Notes: generated from the letters alone by a model not told the origin. A DNA stretch of 64,000 nt from Candidatus Eremiobacterota bacterium (GCA_031082125.1 JAVHLM010000005.1:1-64000), one strand, 5' to 3'. Shown: positions 18,247 through 28,378, numbered from the stretch's first letter. A program made the numbers and translations.

Positions 18247-20134
18247 ATTATATGCATATTGGCAGCTCCCTCGCCGACTGCCTGATGAAGATTCCACAAT
18301 ACTAAGTTTTCTTTCTCCTAAAAAGGAAATCGAGCTTCAAAAAAAATTCAGGGGAAATATTATTAATGCTCGTGATATCGCAATAAAGGTAAAAGATGAG
18401 GCTATAAGGGCTTATTTGGAACTGATCGCAGGCTTAGGTGCAACACCGATCAAGGAGAGAGGGAATATAACATTAAGGCAAGCTTTGAGAGGCACCAATG
18501 GTTATTCAAAATGGTGGTTTCACAAAGTGTCCCACAGAGATTGCGAATCAGACAAGACTTTTAACCATATTATCGAAATTGCAATATTACAATCTGTAAT
18601 TAAGGCAAAGAATTATAAAAAAGTCTTCCTTTATGAATGCTCCGAGCAGGTTTTTAAGGTCCTTAGAAGCAGATTTCCCGTTGATGGCATAAGAATATAT
18701 CGGCAGCATGGCATAGCTTACATTTTTCTCAGAGGCTTATTGAGCAGAGTGAAGGAATTTTTCCTCTTTCTGTACTATAAGCATCGCACCCGTAAAATTC
18801 ATTGTAATGAAAAGATCTTGGATGTTGTTTTTTCTGGTTTTCTTGATTGGAGTGTAAGGGAGAAAAAAGGTGGTGGCATAGAGGATCGTTTCTTTCGCTC
18901 ACTGCCAGAGGTGCTTTTAGCAAAAGGACTCAGAACGGGATGGTTTATCTGGCTTGATCCCCGTGTTGAACCAGTAATTAGAGGAAAGAAATTAGAGCCT
19001 CTTATTGAATTTCTAAATAATAATGATAAGGTAATTCTGCTTCAAAATTTCTTGAGTCTTATAGATTGCTTAAGAGCTTTAACGGATTTCTCATCATTGT
19101 TTTGTTATTTGAAATATTGTCAAGACCTCTCATTCAGAGAGCTTTTTATTTATAATGGTCTTGATTATTATCCATTATTAAGAGAACCTCTTTACTATGG
19201 CTTTATTAACGGTACATTACCTCGTCTTGAAATGGTTTTTCTTGCCGCCAGTAGAGCATTCAAAAAGTATGCTCCCAAAATCACCATGAGTTTTCTTGAG
19301 CTTTACCCCTATTCCCGTGCTTTTTATTTGGGAGCCCAGAGTTCTGCTGTACCAGTGCTGAATTATGCAATGCAGCACGCAAGTTACAGCAGAGAAAAAG
19401 TCTTTGGTATCATTGATCCGGAGAGAGAATATCATGGCAGTCCCGATGATTGTCCTATCCCAAGTCCTCATGGTGTTTTTGTTATGGGAGATTTGGGTAA
19501 AGAGGTATTTATTTCGAATGGCTTTCCCGAGGAGCGTGTTTTCCTCACTGGTTCATCACGATATGAAAATATAAAAACCACCCCTTTTGAGAATAAAACA
19601 GGAGAGAATGAAAGCATAAGGCTCCTGATTGTCGCATCTCTTGACAGAGATGCAGATATTGAACTCCTGGAAGCAGTATGCTTGGCAACATCTAATATTG
19701 ATATGATAAAAGTGCATCTTAGAAATCATCCCTTCGCGCATCTGGATCAACATCCTCAGTTTGTGGAGTTCAGAAAACGTATTTCAATAACAGATGACAA
19801 CCTGGAAGAGGACGTGAAGAAGGCCGATCTGATCCTCTTTTCAAACTCATCTGTTGCAGAAGAAGCATTAATAAGAGGCAAACCAGTATGGCAATGGCGC
19901 TCTAAAACATACAATTCATCAGTGTTCAGGGATATTGGCGGGATACCTTTTTTTACTTCTGTCGCTGCATTGGAGAAGGCAATAAAAGAATTCCAGATCT
20001 CTCCGGAACAATATTCTCCATCAAAGGAATTGAGAGCAGAAGTTTTAAGAAAGTGTTTTTATCTTGGAGATGGTAAAGAAAGTGAGCGAATAAGTCAGGT
20101 AATCATAGAAAGAATCGGCAGGCAAAGTGCCTAA
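18239..20134 (+). CDS. Large GT-B-like surface carbohydrate biosynthesis protein
   Basis: This 631-aa protein has no clear named family that I can assign with certainty. Its C-terminal third has VFLTGSSRYENI (near 437) followed by ADLILFSNSSVAEEALIRGKP (near 530). Both match the sugar-nucleotide-binding half of GT-B transferases such as polysialyl- and CDP-glycerol-type enzymes. It recalls long surface-carbohydrate proteins that are encoded next to epimerases and GT2 enzymes. No signal peptide is seen. It overlaps genes on both sides, indicating translational coupling. Confidence 0.55.
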   Translation: MDELYAYWQLPRRLPDEDSTILSFLSPKKEIELQKKFRGNIINARDIAIKVKDEAIRAYLELIAGLGATPIKERGNITLRQALRGTNGYSKWWFHKVSHRDCESDKTFNHIIEIAILQSVIKAKNYKKVFLYECSEQVFKVLRSRFPVDGIRIYRQHGIAYIFLRGLLSRVKEFFLFLYYKHRTRKIHCNEKILDVVFSGFLDWSVREKKGGGIEDRFFRSLPEVLLAKGLRTGWFIWLDPRVEPVIRGKKLEPLIEFLNNNDKVILLQNFLSLIDCLRALTDFSSLFCYLKYCQDLSFRELFIYNGLDYYPLLREPLYYGFINGTLPRLEMVFLAASRAFKKYAPKITMSFLELYPYSRAFYLGAQSSAVPVLNYAMQHASYSREKVFGIIDPEREYHGSPDDCPIPSPHGVFVMGDLGKEVFISNGFPEERVFLTGSSRYENIKTTPFENKTGENESIRLLIVASLDRDADIELLEAVCLATSNIDMIKVHLRNHPFAHLDQHPQFVEFRKRISITDDNLEEDVKKADLILFSNSSVAEEALIRGKPVWQWRSKTYNSSVFRDIGGIPFFTSVAALEKAIKEFQISPEQYSPSKELRAEVLRKCFYLGDGKESERISQVIIERIGRQSA

Positions 20135-21077
20135 AGGTATAATATCACAGTATAATTCAATAAAGTTCAGCGTAATTATACCTGCTTTCAATGCGGCATC
20201 TTTTATTGAAAAAGCGCTCGATTCTGTGCGCTTTCAATCTTACAATAACTATGAGGTGATAATTACAAATGATGGTTCAACAGATGGCACAGAGAAAATA
20301 GTCAAAGAGTATCTGGAAAGTTATGACTCATTTCCTGCCGTTCTGCTGAACCAGCAGAATAAAGGGTTGGGCGGTGCCAGAAATACGGCGATTTCAGAAG
20401 CAAAAGGAGATTTTCTGGCTTTTTTAGATGCCGATGACATATGGTATCCCCACAAATTATGTATAATCGGCGGTTTTTTGTTGAATAATCCTCATATTGA
20501 TATAATCTGCCATAATGAGGTCGAGGTGAGTTATGACGGTAAGAAAAGAGTATTGAACTATGGGATGCTAAAAAAACCATATTATGAGGATCTATTGTTT
20601 AATGGAAACCGTCTCTCGCCTTCAGCGACTATAGTGAGGTCTGAGTTGTTAAAGAAGTCGGGAGGATTTTCAGAGGAAGTGGATTTTCTTCATGGATGTG
20701 AAGATTACGATCTGTGGCTGAAACTCGCAAAAGAAGGAGCATCTTTCGCCAATTTTCCAGAAGTTCTTGGTGAGTACTACCGGATTCCAGGTGCGTTAAC
20801 TTCCAAAATTGAAGCCCATAGCAGGTTCGGTTATAATGTAAGGCAGCGACACTTGAATGCCCTGAAAGAAGAGGGTGTTTATTCTTCTCATTTTCTGAAA
20901 AAGATGGCAGACAAGATTTCCAGGGAATATCTTTACACGCTGGCTCGTGCTTTTTTTCATGCTGGTGACCATGAACGTGCTCGGAAATATTACAGAGAGG
21001 CGATAAATGAATCACCTTTGTGGTGGAAGCCTTATGCAGGCATCCTTCAACTATATTCATATAATAAAGTCAGGTAA
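20127..21077 (+). CDS. Family 2 glycosyltransferase
   Basis: This 316-aa inverting GT-A glycosyltransferase begins with FSVIIPAFNAASFIEKALDS and EVIITNDGSTDGT, the canonical GT2 nucleotide-binding start. FLDADDIW carries the metal-binding D-x-D. CEDYDLWLKLAKEG is the catalytic-base region. The start is a GTG overlapping the previous gene by 8 bases; no ATG lies before the conserved domain. The sugar donor is unknown. Confidence 0.85.
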   Translation: MPKGIISQYNSIKFSVIIPAFNAASFIEKALDSVRFQSYNNYEVIITNDGSTDGTEKIVKEYLESYDSFPAVLLNQQNKGLGGARNTAISEAKGDFLAFLDADDIWYPHKLCIIGGFLLNNPHIDIICHNEVEVSYDGKKRVLNYGMLKKPYYEDLLFNGNRLSPSATIVRSELLKKSGGFSEEVDFLHGCEDYDLWLKLAKEGASFANFPEVLGEYYRIPGALTSKIEAHSRFGYNVRQRHLNALKEEGVYSSHFLKKMADKISREYLYTLARAFFHAGDHERARKYYREAINESPLWWKPYAGILQLYSYNKVR

Positions 21078-21080
21078 ATA

Positions 21081-21959
21081 ATGATGCCAAGGATGCGAAA
21101 TTTGCTTGGCTTTTTTTATTTCATACCCCGCTTCATAAGGAAAAAATTTCATCTTTTTTCTGCCGGGCCCAAAGGATTTCTTAAAGTCCTTCTTTATCAC
21201 GATATCCCGCCGCATTTCCATGATACATTTAGATCTCATATTACGTTGGCGCATAGAATTTATAATTTCATTGATATTGTTGAGTTTGAGCAAATGATGA
21301 GTGGATTGATTCCCATTCATGGTGAAAACATTTTGCTCACTTTCGATGATGGTTTCAAGTCAAACAGGAGTATCGCCGAACAGATCCTTGATCCCCTGGG
21401 AATTAAAGCCCTGTTTTTTGTGACAACAGATTTTCTTGATTGTAATGCAAGAAATGATCAAAAAGAATTTGTTGCACAAAAAATATTTGAGGGAAAAATA
21501 TCATCAGAGGATATTCCGGATTATCTTTCACCGCTTTCATGGTCCGATCTTGAAATACTTCTTGAAAATGGACATACGATAGGATCTCACACAAAATCAC
21601 ATCGGCGTCTTTCTGAAATCACTCGCGCTAGTGAATTGGAAGAAGAAATCGTTGGTTCGAGAGCAATTTTGCATAAGAAACTTGGCGTGGAGATAAAGAA
21701 TTTTGCGTATCCATTTGGGGACTTTAAAAGTATCAATACGGAAGCAGCGCTATGTGCTCAAAAGCACTATCTCTATGCATTTTCTGGAGTAAGGGGCGAA
21801 AATCATCCTAAGATTGTAAGATATTTACTGAGAAGAGAATCTCTTTCTATTGAGGACTCTGCACCCTATATGCGCTTTATAATAGATGGGGGACTTTCAT
21901 GGTATTATTCTCATAAGAGAAAGTATTTAGATTCCATGGGGGAAACAATTGAAACATAA
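21081..21959 (+). CDS. Polysaccharide deacetylase (NodB domain)
   Basis: This 292-aa carbohydrate esterase family 4 protein removes acetyl groups from N-acetyl sugars. VLLYHDIP precedes the metal-binding LLTFDDGF motif (Asp-Asp near 88-89). GSHTKSHRRLS is the His-x-x-x-His metal site. No secretion signal is evident, although the first 25 residues are basic and hydrophobic. In this cluster it may trim the repeat unit or modify the lipid-linked intermediate. Confidence 0.83.
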   Translation: MMPRMRNLLGFFYFIPRFIRKKFHLFSAGPKGFLKVLLYHDIPPHFHDTFRSHITLAHRIYNFIDIVEFEQMMSGLIPIHGENILLTFDDGFKSNRSIAEQILDPLGIKALFFVTTDFLDCNARNDQKEFVAQKIFEGKISSEDIPDYLSPLSWSDLEILLENGHTIGSHTKSHRRLSEITRASELEEEIVGSRAILHKKLGVEIKNFAYPFGDFKSINTEAALCAQKHYLYAFSGVRGENHPKIVRYLLRRESLSIEDSAPYMRFIIDGGLSWYYSHKRKYLDSMGETIET

Positions 21960-21965
21960 CTGTTT

Positions 21966-24083
21966 ATGCTGACAGCAGCACCTTTGCCGGAATGGAGTGA
22001 TTTCCTCTCTTTGGTATTTACATCAACTGGAGATGATCAAACTCTTTCTTCTCCTTGGCGAAAGAAGGGTGATTATCCATATTGGTTTTCCAGGTCAGCC
22101 TGGGCTCTTCATGCCATAATACTCTGGTGGGAGGAATACAATAAAAAGAAAGAACCTATCGTCTGGTTCCCAGATTACTTCTGTGTTGAGCCTTTATGGG
22201 CTGTTTTCCAAAAAACGCAACAGGTGTTCTTTTATCCAATTAATGAAAGGCTGCACCCTGATTGGGATGCATGTAAGAAAATTACTGCAAAGCCTGATAT
22301 TTTTATTCTGGTCCATTATTTTGGCCATCCATCAGAGAGTAAGGAAGCAAGGGCATTCTGTGATTTATCAGGGGCACTCCTTGTTGAAGACTGTGCTCAT
22401 GTCATGCTTCCCACACAGGGGATTGGGATGACAGGTGATTTTGTTTTCTACAGTCTCTACAAAAATCTGGCACTGCCTGATGGCTCCCTTCTCTTGCTCT
22501 GTTCAAAGTCACAATACTTCGTTAACCAGGATATCACCATGGCGCTTGAAATAATGAAAAGAACAATAAATATGCTCTCGATATCATCACCGTCTCCATT
22601 GAAGTGGCTTATAAAGCGCGGAATTCAAAAAATGTTGCCAGCGGCTCTTGCGGGAGCGCTCAGAAAAGCTCAAACCTTTGATGATGATGCACAGATTGAG
22701 GCATTCCCCATAACACCGGCCATAAGCATTATCAGTAAAAAATTACTGAAACGTTACGCTGGACGTCTGTCAGAGATGGCAGAGAAAAGAAGGCTTAACA
22801 AAAGGGTTATTGATGCTATACTTAATATTGAAGACAATGTGAAGCCCCTTTTTGTAATGAACCCTTCTTCGGAATTGATTCCTTATATTTCTCCATTTGT
22901 GTGTCCCGATAAGAAAGCAGCAAAAATAAAATTTGAAGCAATCAATCGAAGTGGAGGCATTGTCCAATTCTGGCCCTATTTGCCTTGCCAAGTAAAGTCA
23001 GAGCCAGATTTTCATCGTGTCGCACTAATGCTTCGCAATACCGTAGTCACCTTTCCTGTCCATCAGACAGTATCAATGCAGGATTATCTTAACTCTTATG
23101 GGAGAATTGTAAAACATAAAATTGGATCATTTCATAATGAATATAGTATTGACAATTATGAAGTATCTCAGGAGGAATGGAATTCTTTTCTCGAAGGGAT
23201 GGAGCATACAAGCCTTACGCAAAGTTGGGCTTATGGTGAGGCAAAGGCAGAATGTGAGAAATGGAAAGTTCTCCGAGGTATTATCAAGAGAGGAAAACAA
23301 AGCATTGCAATTTTCCAGGCTTTGCAGAAAAAAATACCCTTAATCGGCACCTTAATAAGGATAAACCGGGGGCCACTTATGATCGATGCAAATATTACTC
23401 ATTTTGATCTTTATGGCGTATTTATGGTATTAAAGAAGTGGCCAGTCTTTAAAGGAGCTTTTCTTCTCATAGTGCCCGAACTTTATGATGAACCCGAAAG
23501 TGGAGTTATGTTAACGCTTCTAAATTATATACGATTAAGAGAAAATGTATGGCATTCCTCGCTTCTTGACCTCAGTAGAGAGGAAAAAGAGCTTCGCTCC
23601 TCTTTAAAAGGAAAATGGCGGAACCAGCTTGCCGCATCCGAGAGATCAGGCATTGTTCTTAAAATAAGTTATTCCTCTGAAGACTTTGAATGGCTGTTGA
23701 CAAACCATAATATCCTCATGAAGGAGAAACGCTATCAAGGACCATCTGATGAACTATTAAGAAGTCTGCGGGAAAAGATGGTCCAAAAAGATGATTTCGT
23801 AATGTTGATTGCTTTGAATAATAATTTACCTGCTGCGGGTATTGTAATGATAAAGCATGGGCTCACATGCACTTACCTTTTAGGATGGAATGGACCAGAA
23901 GGTCGCGCAATTCACGCCAATAATTATCTCTTATGGAATGCAATAGTAGAAATGAAACGAAGAGGATGCAAATGGCTTGATTTAGGTGGACTGGATGAAA
24001 AATCCACACCCCATATCACAAGATTCAAGCGTGGCGTTGGAGGTATGGAGTATAAGTTGGCTGGAGAATATATAGGTTTCTGA
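21966..24083 (+). CDS. DegT-type aminotransferase fused to FemAB-like acyltransferase
   Basis: This 705-aa protein joins two enzymes. Residues about 1-370 form a DegT/DnrJ-type PLP fold: LVEDCAHVMLP holds the Asp, and FYSLYKNLALPDGSLLL holds the presumed PLP Lys near 169. Residues about 395-705 form a FemAB/GNAT-like domain (SLTQSWAYGEAKAE, LKGKWRNQLAASE, HANNYLLWNAIVEMKRRGCK, LGGLDEK). FemAB-like proteins transfer aminoacyl groups. A fused amination and aminoacylation of one sugar is the simplest reading. The fusion is unusual to me. Confidence 0.72.
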   Translation: MLTAAPLPEWSDFLSLVFTSTGDDQTLSSPWRKKGDYPYWFSRSAWALHAIILWWEEYNKKKEPIVWFPDYFCVEPLWAVFQKTQQVFFYPINERLHPDWDACKKITAKPDIFILVHYFGHPSESKEARAFCDLSGALLVEDCAHVMLPTQGIGMTGDFVFYSLYKNLALPDGSLLLLCSKSQYFVNQDITMALEIMKRTINMLSISSPSPLKWLIKRGIQKMLPAALAGALRKAQTFDDDAQIEAFPITPAISIISKKLLKRYAGRLSEMAEKRRLNKRVIDAILNIEDNVKPLFVMNPSSELIPYISPFVCPDKKAAKIKFEAINRSGGIVQFWPYLPCQVKSEPDFHRVALMLRNTVVTFPVHQTVSMQDYLNSYGRIVKHKIGSFHNEYSIDNYEVSQEEWNSFLEGMEHTSLTQSWAYGEAKAECEKWKVLRGIIKRGKQSIAIFQALQKKIPLIGTLIRINRGPLMIDANITHFDLYGVFMVLKKWPVFKGAFLLIVPELYDEPESGVMLTLLNYIRLRENVWHSSLLDLSREEKELRSSLKGKWRNQLAASERSGIVLKISYSSEDFEWLLTNHNILMKEKRYQGPSDELLRSLREKMVQKDDFVMLIALNNNLPAAGIVMIKHGLTCTYLLGWNGPEGRAIHANNYLLWNAIVEMKRRGCKWLDLGGLDEKSTPHITRFKRGVGGMEYKLAGEYIGF

Positions 24084-24088
24084 ATGTT

Positions 24089-25438
24089 ATGAATATCATC
24101 AAATCAAAGATTTTCACAGACAACAATCTCACTGCATTATGTATAAAGCTGTATTTCGTAATAATTCCATTCATCTATGTTATTCAGGTAATTACTATGA
24201 ATAAATATATGGCATTACTCCCTTCTCTGTTCCTTTTGCTTCCTCTTGTCAATATAATTAACAAATATAAAAATGTGAGTACACATAGAAAACTTACCTT
24301 TGTGGATAAATCTCTTCTCTTTATCGCAGGAGTGACTTTTATCTCCATTCCAGTAGAAGTCTATTTTGTTGGCTTCGTCTCCGCGATGAGCATTGCCACG
24401 CGATATTTCATAACTATGCTCATCTATGTATATGTATCGAGAGAATTGAGTCCTCGGGATTTAATATCAATCATTTTTATTCTCTGTATAACCTCATCTA
24501 TCGTGTCAACGGAACTACTTTATGAGAATTTCAGCTTAAGAATATGCGGAGTAATTCCTCCCTATCAGATGAGGAGTTATGAATACATGCAAAATTTAGG
24601 AAGCGGAGGGGAAATAGGGCATTATATGAGCTATAAAATGCGCCCTTCCGGAATACTGGAGCATTTACACGCTTCAGCTCTTTATATCGGAATTGGTTTA
24701 CTTGCCAGCGTGATTATATATTTTATAAGAGATTGGAAGCCTGCCTTACTACTTATAATTTTGAATTTTCTTGCCTTATTTGTTTCTGGAGGGAGAATCG
24801 CATTGGCTCTTACCTTAATAGCGTTATTTGTGATGATTGTTGCAGTGTATAAAAAATCACAATTAAAGGAAAAGATCAGAAACCTTGTGGCGCTATTTAT
24901 TTTGTCGATTTTGATTTTATTGGTCTGGTGTGTGAGTCTTTCTCTATATTATCCGTCTGTCAAAGATTATCTTGTTAATAACTATGTTTTACTTATTACT
25001 CAGGGAAAATACGATACCGGACCAAATATGAATATTGTGAAATTATTCTTTATTGAAGTAGAACGGTTTATCTCCAATTTCTGCCATTATCCCTGGGCTT
25101 TTCCTTTCGGAGTAGGCATGACCAGTCTTATAAATTCCCATTATTTTTCTTGCGAAGATTTTTATGTTCTTCAAATTATGGGGCAGTATGGTTTGATTGG
25201 GGCAATGATATTCTATTCTCTCTGCTTCATCTCAATGTGGCAATGGGGGAAGTGCCTGAGCCGACTCAATGGAGATGATTATTATATCACGCTGTTCGCA
25301 GGTATAGTTCTTTCAATGCTTTTGTTAACAATGTTGCATAGCCCAGTCCTTTTAAGAAAATCAATCTATCCATTGTTTTTCTTTAGTCTGGGCATCATTC
25401 AGTTTTATCATGATGCAATATCGTTGAAAGAGCGATAA
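24089..25438 (+). CDS. O-antigen polymerase/ligase-like membrane protein (Wzy type)
   Basis: This 449-aa integral membrane protein has about ten hydrophobic helices. A long periplasmic loop between the last helix pairs (about residues 300-345) matches Wzy and WaaL architecture. SGILEHLHASALYIGIG and FVSGGRIALAL resemble the conserved loop and helix of the Wzy_C family. It would polymerise or ligate the glycan at the inner membrane. Wzy-type and WaaL-type proteins cannot be separated by eye; the lack of another polymerase candidate here favours Wzy. Confidence 0.75.
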   Translation: MNIIKSKIFTDNNLTALCIKLYFVIIPFIYVIQVITMNKYMALLPSLFLLLPLVNIINKYKNVSTHRKLTFVDKSLLFIAGVTFISIPVEVYFVGFVSAMSIATRYFITMLIYVYVSRELSPRDLISIIFILCITSSIVSTELLYENFSLRICGVIPPYQMRSYEYMQNLGSGGEIGHYMSYKMRPSGILEHLHASALYIGIGLLASVIIYFIRDWKPALLLIILNFLALFVSGGRIALALTLIALFVMIVAVYKKSQLKEKIRNLVALFILSILILLVWCVSLSLYYPSVKDYLVNNYVLLITQGKYDTGPNMNIVKLFFIEVERFISNFCHYPWAFPFGVGMTSLINSHYFSCEDFYVLQIMGQYGLIGAMIFYSLCFISMWQWGKCLSRLNGDDYYITLFAGIVLSMLLLTMLHSPVLLRKSIYPLFFFSLGIIQFYHDAISLKER

Positions 25439-25468
25439 TAGGTTGATTATGGAGGCAAGAATTCTGAA

Positions 25469-26392
25469 ATGAAGTCTGATGGGATGTCAAGTGCCGGTTC
25501 AGAAGAAACTGAAATATTATGGCAGAAGCTTTTTCAAAAAGAACAGGATAGTGAATTATCGGTAATCGGGTATTCAGATGGAATTATGAAGGTGAAAAGA
25601 ACAATCGAAACGAGTAATGGGCAGGAACTGGAGCATGCTATAAGGGATAATGTAGCGATGACTTTCTTGGAATCAGATGTTGACAATGCCGTGGATGAGG
25701 CGAAGAATCATCATTCAAATTTTGTGATGAAAAAAAAAGTGAATTCTATAATGCGGATGCTTAAGCATTCATCGGGAGATGAATCGCTTTTGATTGATCT
25801 CGGCTGCGGTTTTGGCTGGCATTGGGTCGAAGCGGCTCGAGAAAACTCCCGGTTCAGGTTTCTTCTTGTGGACTTCTCTCTTAATAACCTTCTGGTCGCC
25901 AGGAAGTTAATGCCTTTTGATAGGTATCCAAATGTTTTGTGTCTTCAGAGTGACATTTTGCATCTTCCTATCATATCTCATATGGCAGATTTTATCTGGA
26001 GTGTTCAGGTAATGCAGCATTTGCCACAAGATAAACGAAAAAGAACTTTGAATGAGATGAAAAGGATAGGGAAGCCTCTCTGCAGATTCTATATTGCCTG
26101 GATTCGAAGCGTCCCTCTTATTGAACTTATTTATAGTATCTTGAGAAGGAAATACCATAAAAAGGGAATACTGAGCAGTGGAATGTTTTTCCAGCGTTAT
26201 GACAGAGAAGTTGAAGAAGAATTTAATAACTTATTCTCAGTGAAGAAAAGTTATTCAGAAGGCCTCTTTCACCCAGAATTGCGGTTGATATCAAAAAATA
26301 ATCTGGTAGGCATTATTGATGACTTGATTTGTTCCACATTTCTCGGATATCTTTGTGCGCGTCAAATTGAAATATGGGGCACTATGAAATAA
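25469..26392 (+). CDS. Class I SAM-dependent methyltransferase
   Basis: This 307-aa protein has motif I LLIDLGCGFGWHWVEAA (near 110), then FLLVDFSLNN (motif post I) and LHLPIISHMADFIWSVQVMQHLP (motif II and following). The N-terminal 90 residues are charged and not recognised. A GGAGG lies 13-17 bases before the ATG. It closes the glycan operon, just upstream of the IS insertion. It probably methylates a sugar or caps the chain; the target is not visible. Confidence 0.8.
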   Translation: MKSDGMSSAGSEETEILWQKLFQKEQDSELSVIGYSDGIMKVKRTIETSNGQELEHAIRDNVAMTFLESDVDNAVDEAKNHHSNFVMKKKVNSIMRMLKHSSGDESLLIDLGCGFGWHWVEAARENSRFRFLLVDFSLNNLLVARKLMPFDRYPNVLCLQSDILHLPIISHMADFIWSVQVMQHLPQDKRKRTLNEMKRIGKPLCRFYIAWIRSVPLIELIYSILRRKYHKKGILSSGMFFQRYDREVEEEFNNLFSVKKSYSEGLFHPELRLISKNNLVGIIDDLICSTFLGYLCARQIEIWGTMK

Positions 26393-26521
26393 TGATTGAA
26401 CTTATGTTTGAAGTAAATTCGACAACAAAATCAAGATAAAAACGAAAACCTCATAATCATGCGGAAGCTTCTTGTTATCTATAACATAGTGCTTTTCGAA
26501 AGTCATAAAATCATCATTTGA
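26393..26521. other. Intergenic remnant interrupted by the left IS copy
   Basis: This AT-rich stretch lies between the last methyltransferase gene and the IS. On the minus strand a 34-codon ORF (26402-26506, starting MTFEKHYVIDNKK) can be read. It has no recognisable domain and may be chance. No terminator hairpin with a T-run was found. Confidence 0.3.
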
Positions 26522-26594
26522 CGCATCTTCGACAGTCACTTTTTTGAAAGCCTTAGTTCATGCGTGATTGAGCGTTGAATATAATTCATTGCCA

Positions 26595-28262
26595 CTACAC
26601 AAGCTTCAATTGGGTATACCCCGGAGATTCCCCAGAAATCTTATGAGAACAGGCTTTCTGAGGAGAAATGAGCTGAGCCCGGGGAGGGGGGCGGACGCCT
26701 GCCGCCCGGAATATGTCGTTCACACCAGGAGGAAACTCCGTGCGCAGCAGAAATTCACTGTCCCCCACGTTGACCTTCACTGCGGAAATCTGCTCAAGCC
26801 TGAGAATTATCTCCTTCCAGGGAATACTCACCGACTCCGACTCCAGTCTCTTTTTCAGCTCTACCATAAGCTGAAGCGCCAGGAAGCAGCTGAAAAGATG
26901 TGCCTTCACCATATCTTCTTTCCGGTGAAAGAAAGGGCGGGCCTCAAGAATATCCTTGAGATCCCTGAAAAGCGCTTCTACATCCTGAAGGCCCTTGTAG
27001 GTGAGGGCAACTTTCTCTTTGGGAAGATCGGTATTCGTGCGAAGCACATATTTCCCGTCATACCTCGCTTCCCGCTGTACCTTCAACTCATCGATATGCA
27101 ACGCTTCCCTCTCGACAGAGAGATATGCGCGATAGCCCTTGTTGCCTATGAGGCTTCTTGCTTCGCCACCTGCCAGCTTCTCCCGGAGATCATCAAGAAT
27201 GGCCTCCCGCTTCTTTTTGTCGCGTTCGGCTTCCTGGGGGTTGTAGCAGAGGACATAGCGCTGATGCCGATAGGACACCTCTTTTACTCGGAGATTTTCC
27301 CGGACTTCGAGGTATCTCCCACGTTTGCCCATCACTTTCGTTTTGACGTGTCTGGTCTTTCTCATCTTCATCCCGACGATATACTTGAAGCCGAGTGCCG
27401 TGAATCGCTTGAGGTTTTTCGCACTCACCATACCCCGGTCACACACCAGCACCACGTCTTTTACGTAAAATCGTTTTTTCAGGGAAGATGCCACATCGCG
27501 TATGGTTTCCACATCAGCAGTGTTGCCTGGCCACCACATACAGGAAAGAGGGGTGCCCTCGCGGCTCATTACCACTCCAAAGACTATCTGGTTGTCCTGT
27601 GCGTGGCCATCTTTGGAAAACCCTCTCTTTGCAAAGTTCTTCGGGCCTTTCCCTTCGAAGTAGAGCGTGCTTGTGTCGAAGAATACGATATCCACTTCGT
27701 TGATGAGCATATGGCGCCGGCGCTCAAAAAGCTGATCCTCCACGTATTCTTTCTTCCCCGCAAGGAAGCCAAGCGCGCGGTAAAAGTGCTGGAGCCCGAT
27801 ATTCTCAAGTCCTTCGCCATAGATGGCACGCTTCACCCACGAGCTCCCGAGGAGATCGCTTCCCGGTTTCACAAGGCGCTGAAGCGCGATGGCAAAAAGC
27901 GTCTTCTCCACATCAAACTGAAATGCTCTTTCTGTGAGAGCGGCCTTGATGATTTCTGGTATCTGAAGCTGTTCCCACAGCCTTCTGAATATGAGAGAAG
28001 GACCCCACGATTTCGACCATTCCGCAGAGAGAGCGCCCTCCTGGTGAAGGTTGAGGACCTGCAGGTTCTGGCTGAACTTCGCCATACTTTCCACAAAGCG
28101 GTCAAGCTGTCCGCTGGGGACGAGCTCATCCATTGTGCCCAGGGTGGCGATTACCTTCTGGCGCACTTTCTTGTCCTCTCTGCTGGTTTCACAGATCTGG
28201 AGGTAGTCGTATTGTTTTCTTCCGCTGGTCACTTTCTTCACTCGTATAAACATAGCACTCAC
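26595..28262 (-). CDS. IS1634-family transposase (left copy)
   Basis: This 555-aa DDE transposase of the IS4-superfamily IS1634 group starts MFIRVKKVTSGRKQYDYLQI (from Met4). It contains VDIVFFDTSTLYFEG (first Asp), VVLVCDRGMVSAKNL (second Asp) and, near residue 430, GLQDVEALFRDLKDIL (the Y/E region with the catalytic Glu). The copy at 36348-38015 encodes an identical protein, pointing to recent transposition. The promoter at 28263-28291 sits directly against the start codon, so the message may be leaderless. The start could be Met1 or Met4 (28253). Confidence 0.92.
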   Translation of the reverse strand: MSAMFIRVKKVTSGRKQYDYLQICETSREDKKVRQKVIATLGTMDELVPSGQLDRFVESMAKFSQNLQVLNLHQEGALSAEWSKSWGPSLIFRRLWEQLQIPEIIKAALTERAFQFDVEKTLFAIALQRLVKPGSDLLGSSWVKRAIYGEGLENIGLQHFYRALGFLAGKKEYVEDQLFERRRHMLINEVDIVFFDTSTLYFEGKGPKNFAKRGFSKDGHAQDNQIVFGVVMSREGTPLSCMWWPGNTADVETIRDVASSLKKRFYVKDVVLVCDRGMVSAKNLKRFTALGFKYIVGMKMRKTRHVKTKVMGKRGRYLEVRENLRVKEVSYRHQRYVLCYNPQEAERDKKKREAILDDLREKLAGGEARSLIGNKGYRAYLSVEREALHIDELKVQREARYDGKYVLRTNTDLPKEKVALTYKGLQDVEALFRDLKDILEARPFFHRKEDMVKAHLFSCFLALQLMVELKKRLESESVSIPWKEIILRLEQISAVKVNVGDSEFLLRTEFPPGVNDIFRAAGVRPPPRAQLISPQKACSHKISGESPGYTQLKLV

Positions 28263-28291
28263 ATATTAACAAATTCCATCACAATTGTCAA
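28263..28291 (-). promoter_or_regulatory. Promoter of left transposase
   Basis: Reading the minus strand there is TTGACA (28291-28286), a 17-bp spacer, and TAATAT (28268-28263), close to the sigma-70 consensus. Transcription would begin about 6-7 bases further on, inside or at the first codons. This implies a leaderless or nearly leaderless transcript. The same promoter is present at 38016-38044 in the right copy. Confidence 0.7.
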
Positions 28292-28323
28292 TATGTTGTG
28301 TAATTTATTGGCACTACATTTTT

Positions 28324-28355
28324 CGAAAATTTTGCAATTTGCAAGAAAATTTTCG
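28324..28355. repeat. Inverted repeat upstream of transposase
   Basis: CGAAAATTTT and AAAATTTTCG form 10-bp arms around a 12-bp centre, between the transposase promoter and the IS end. It may be a host-factor or transposase binding site, or a hairpin that protects against read-in transcription. An identical copy lies at 38077-38108. Confidence 0.55.
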
Positions 28356-28378
28356 CATGGTTATGCGGTTTTGATTTT

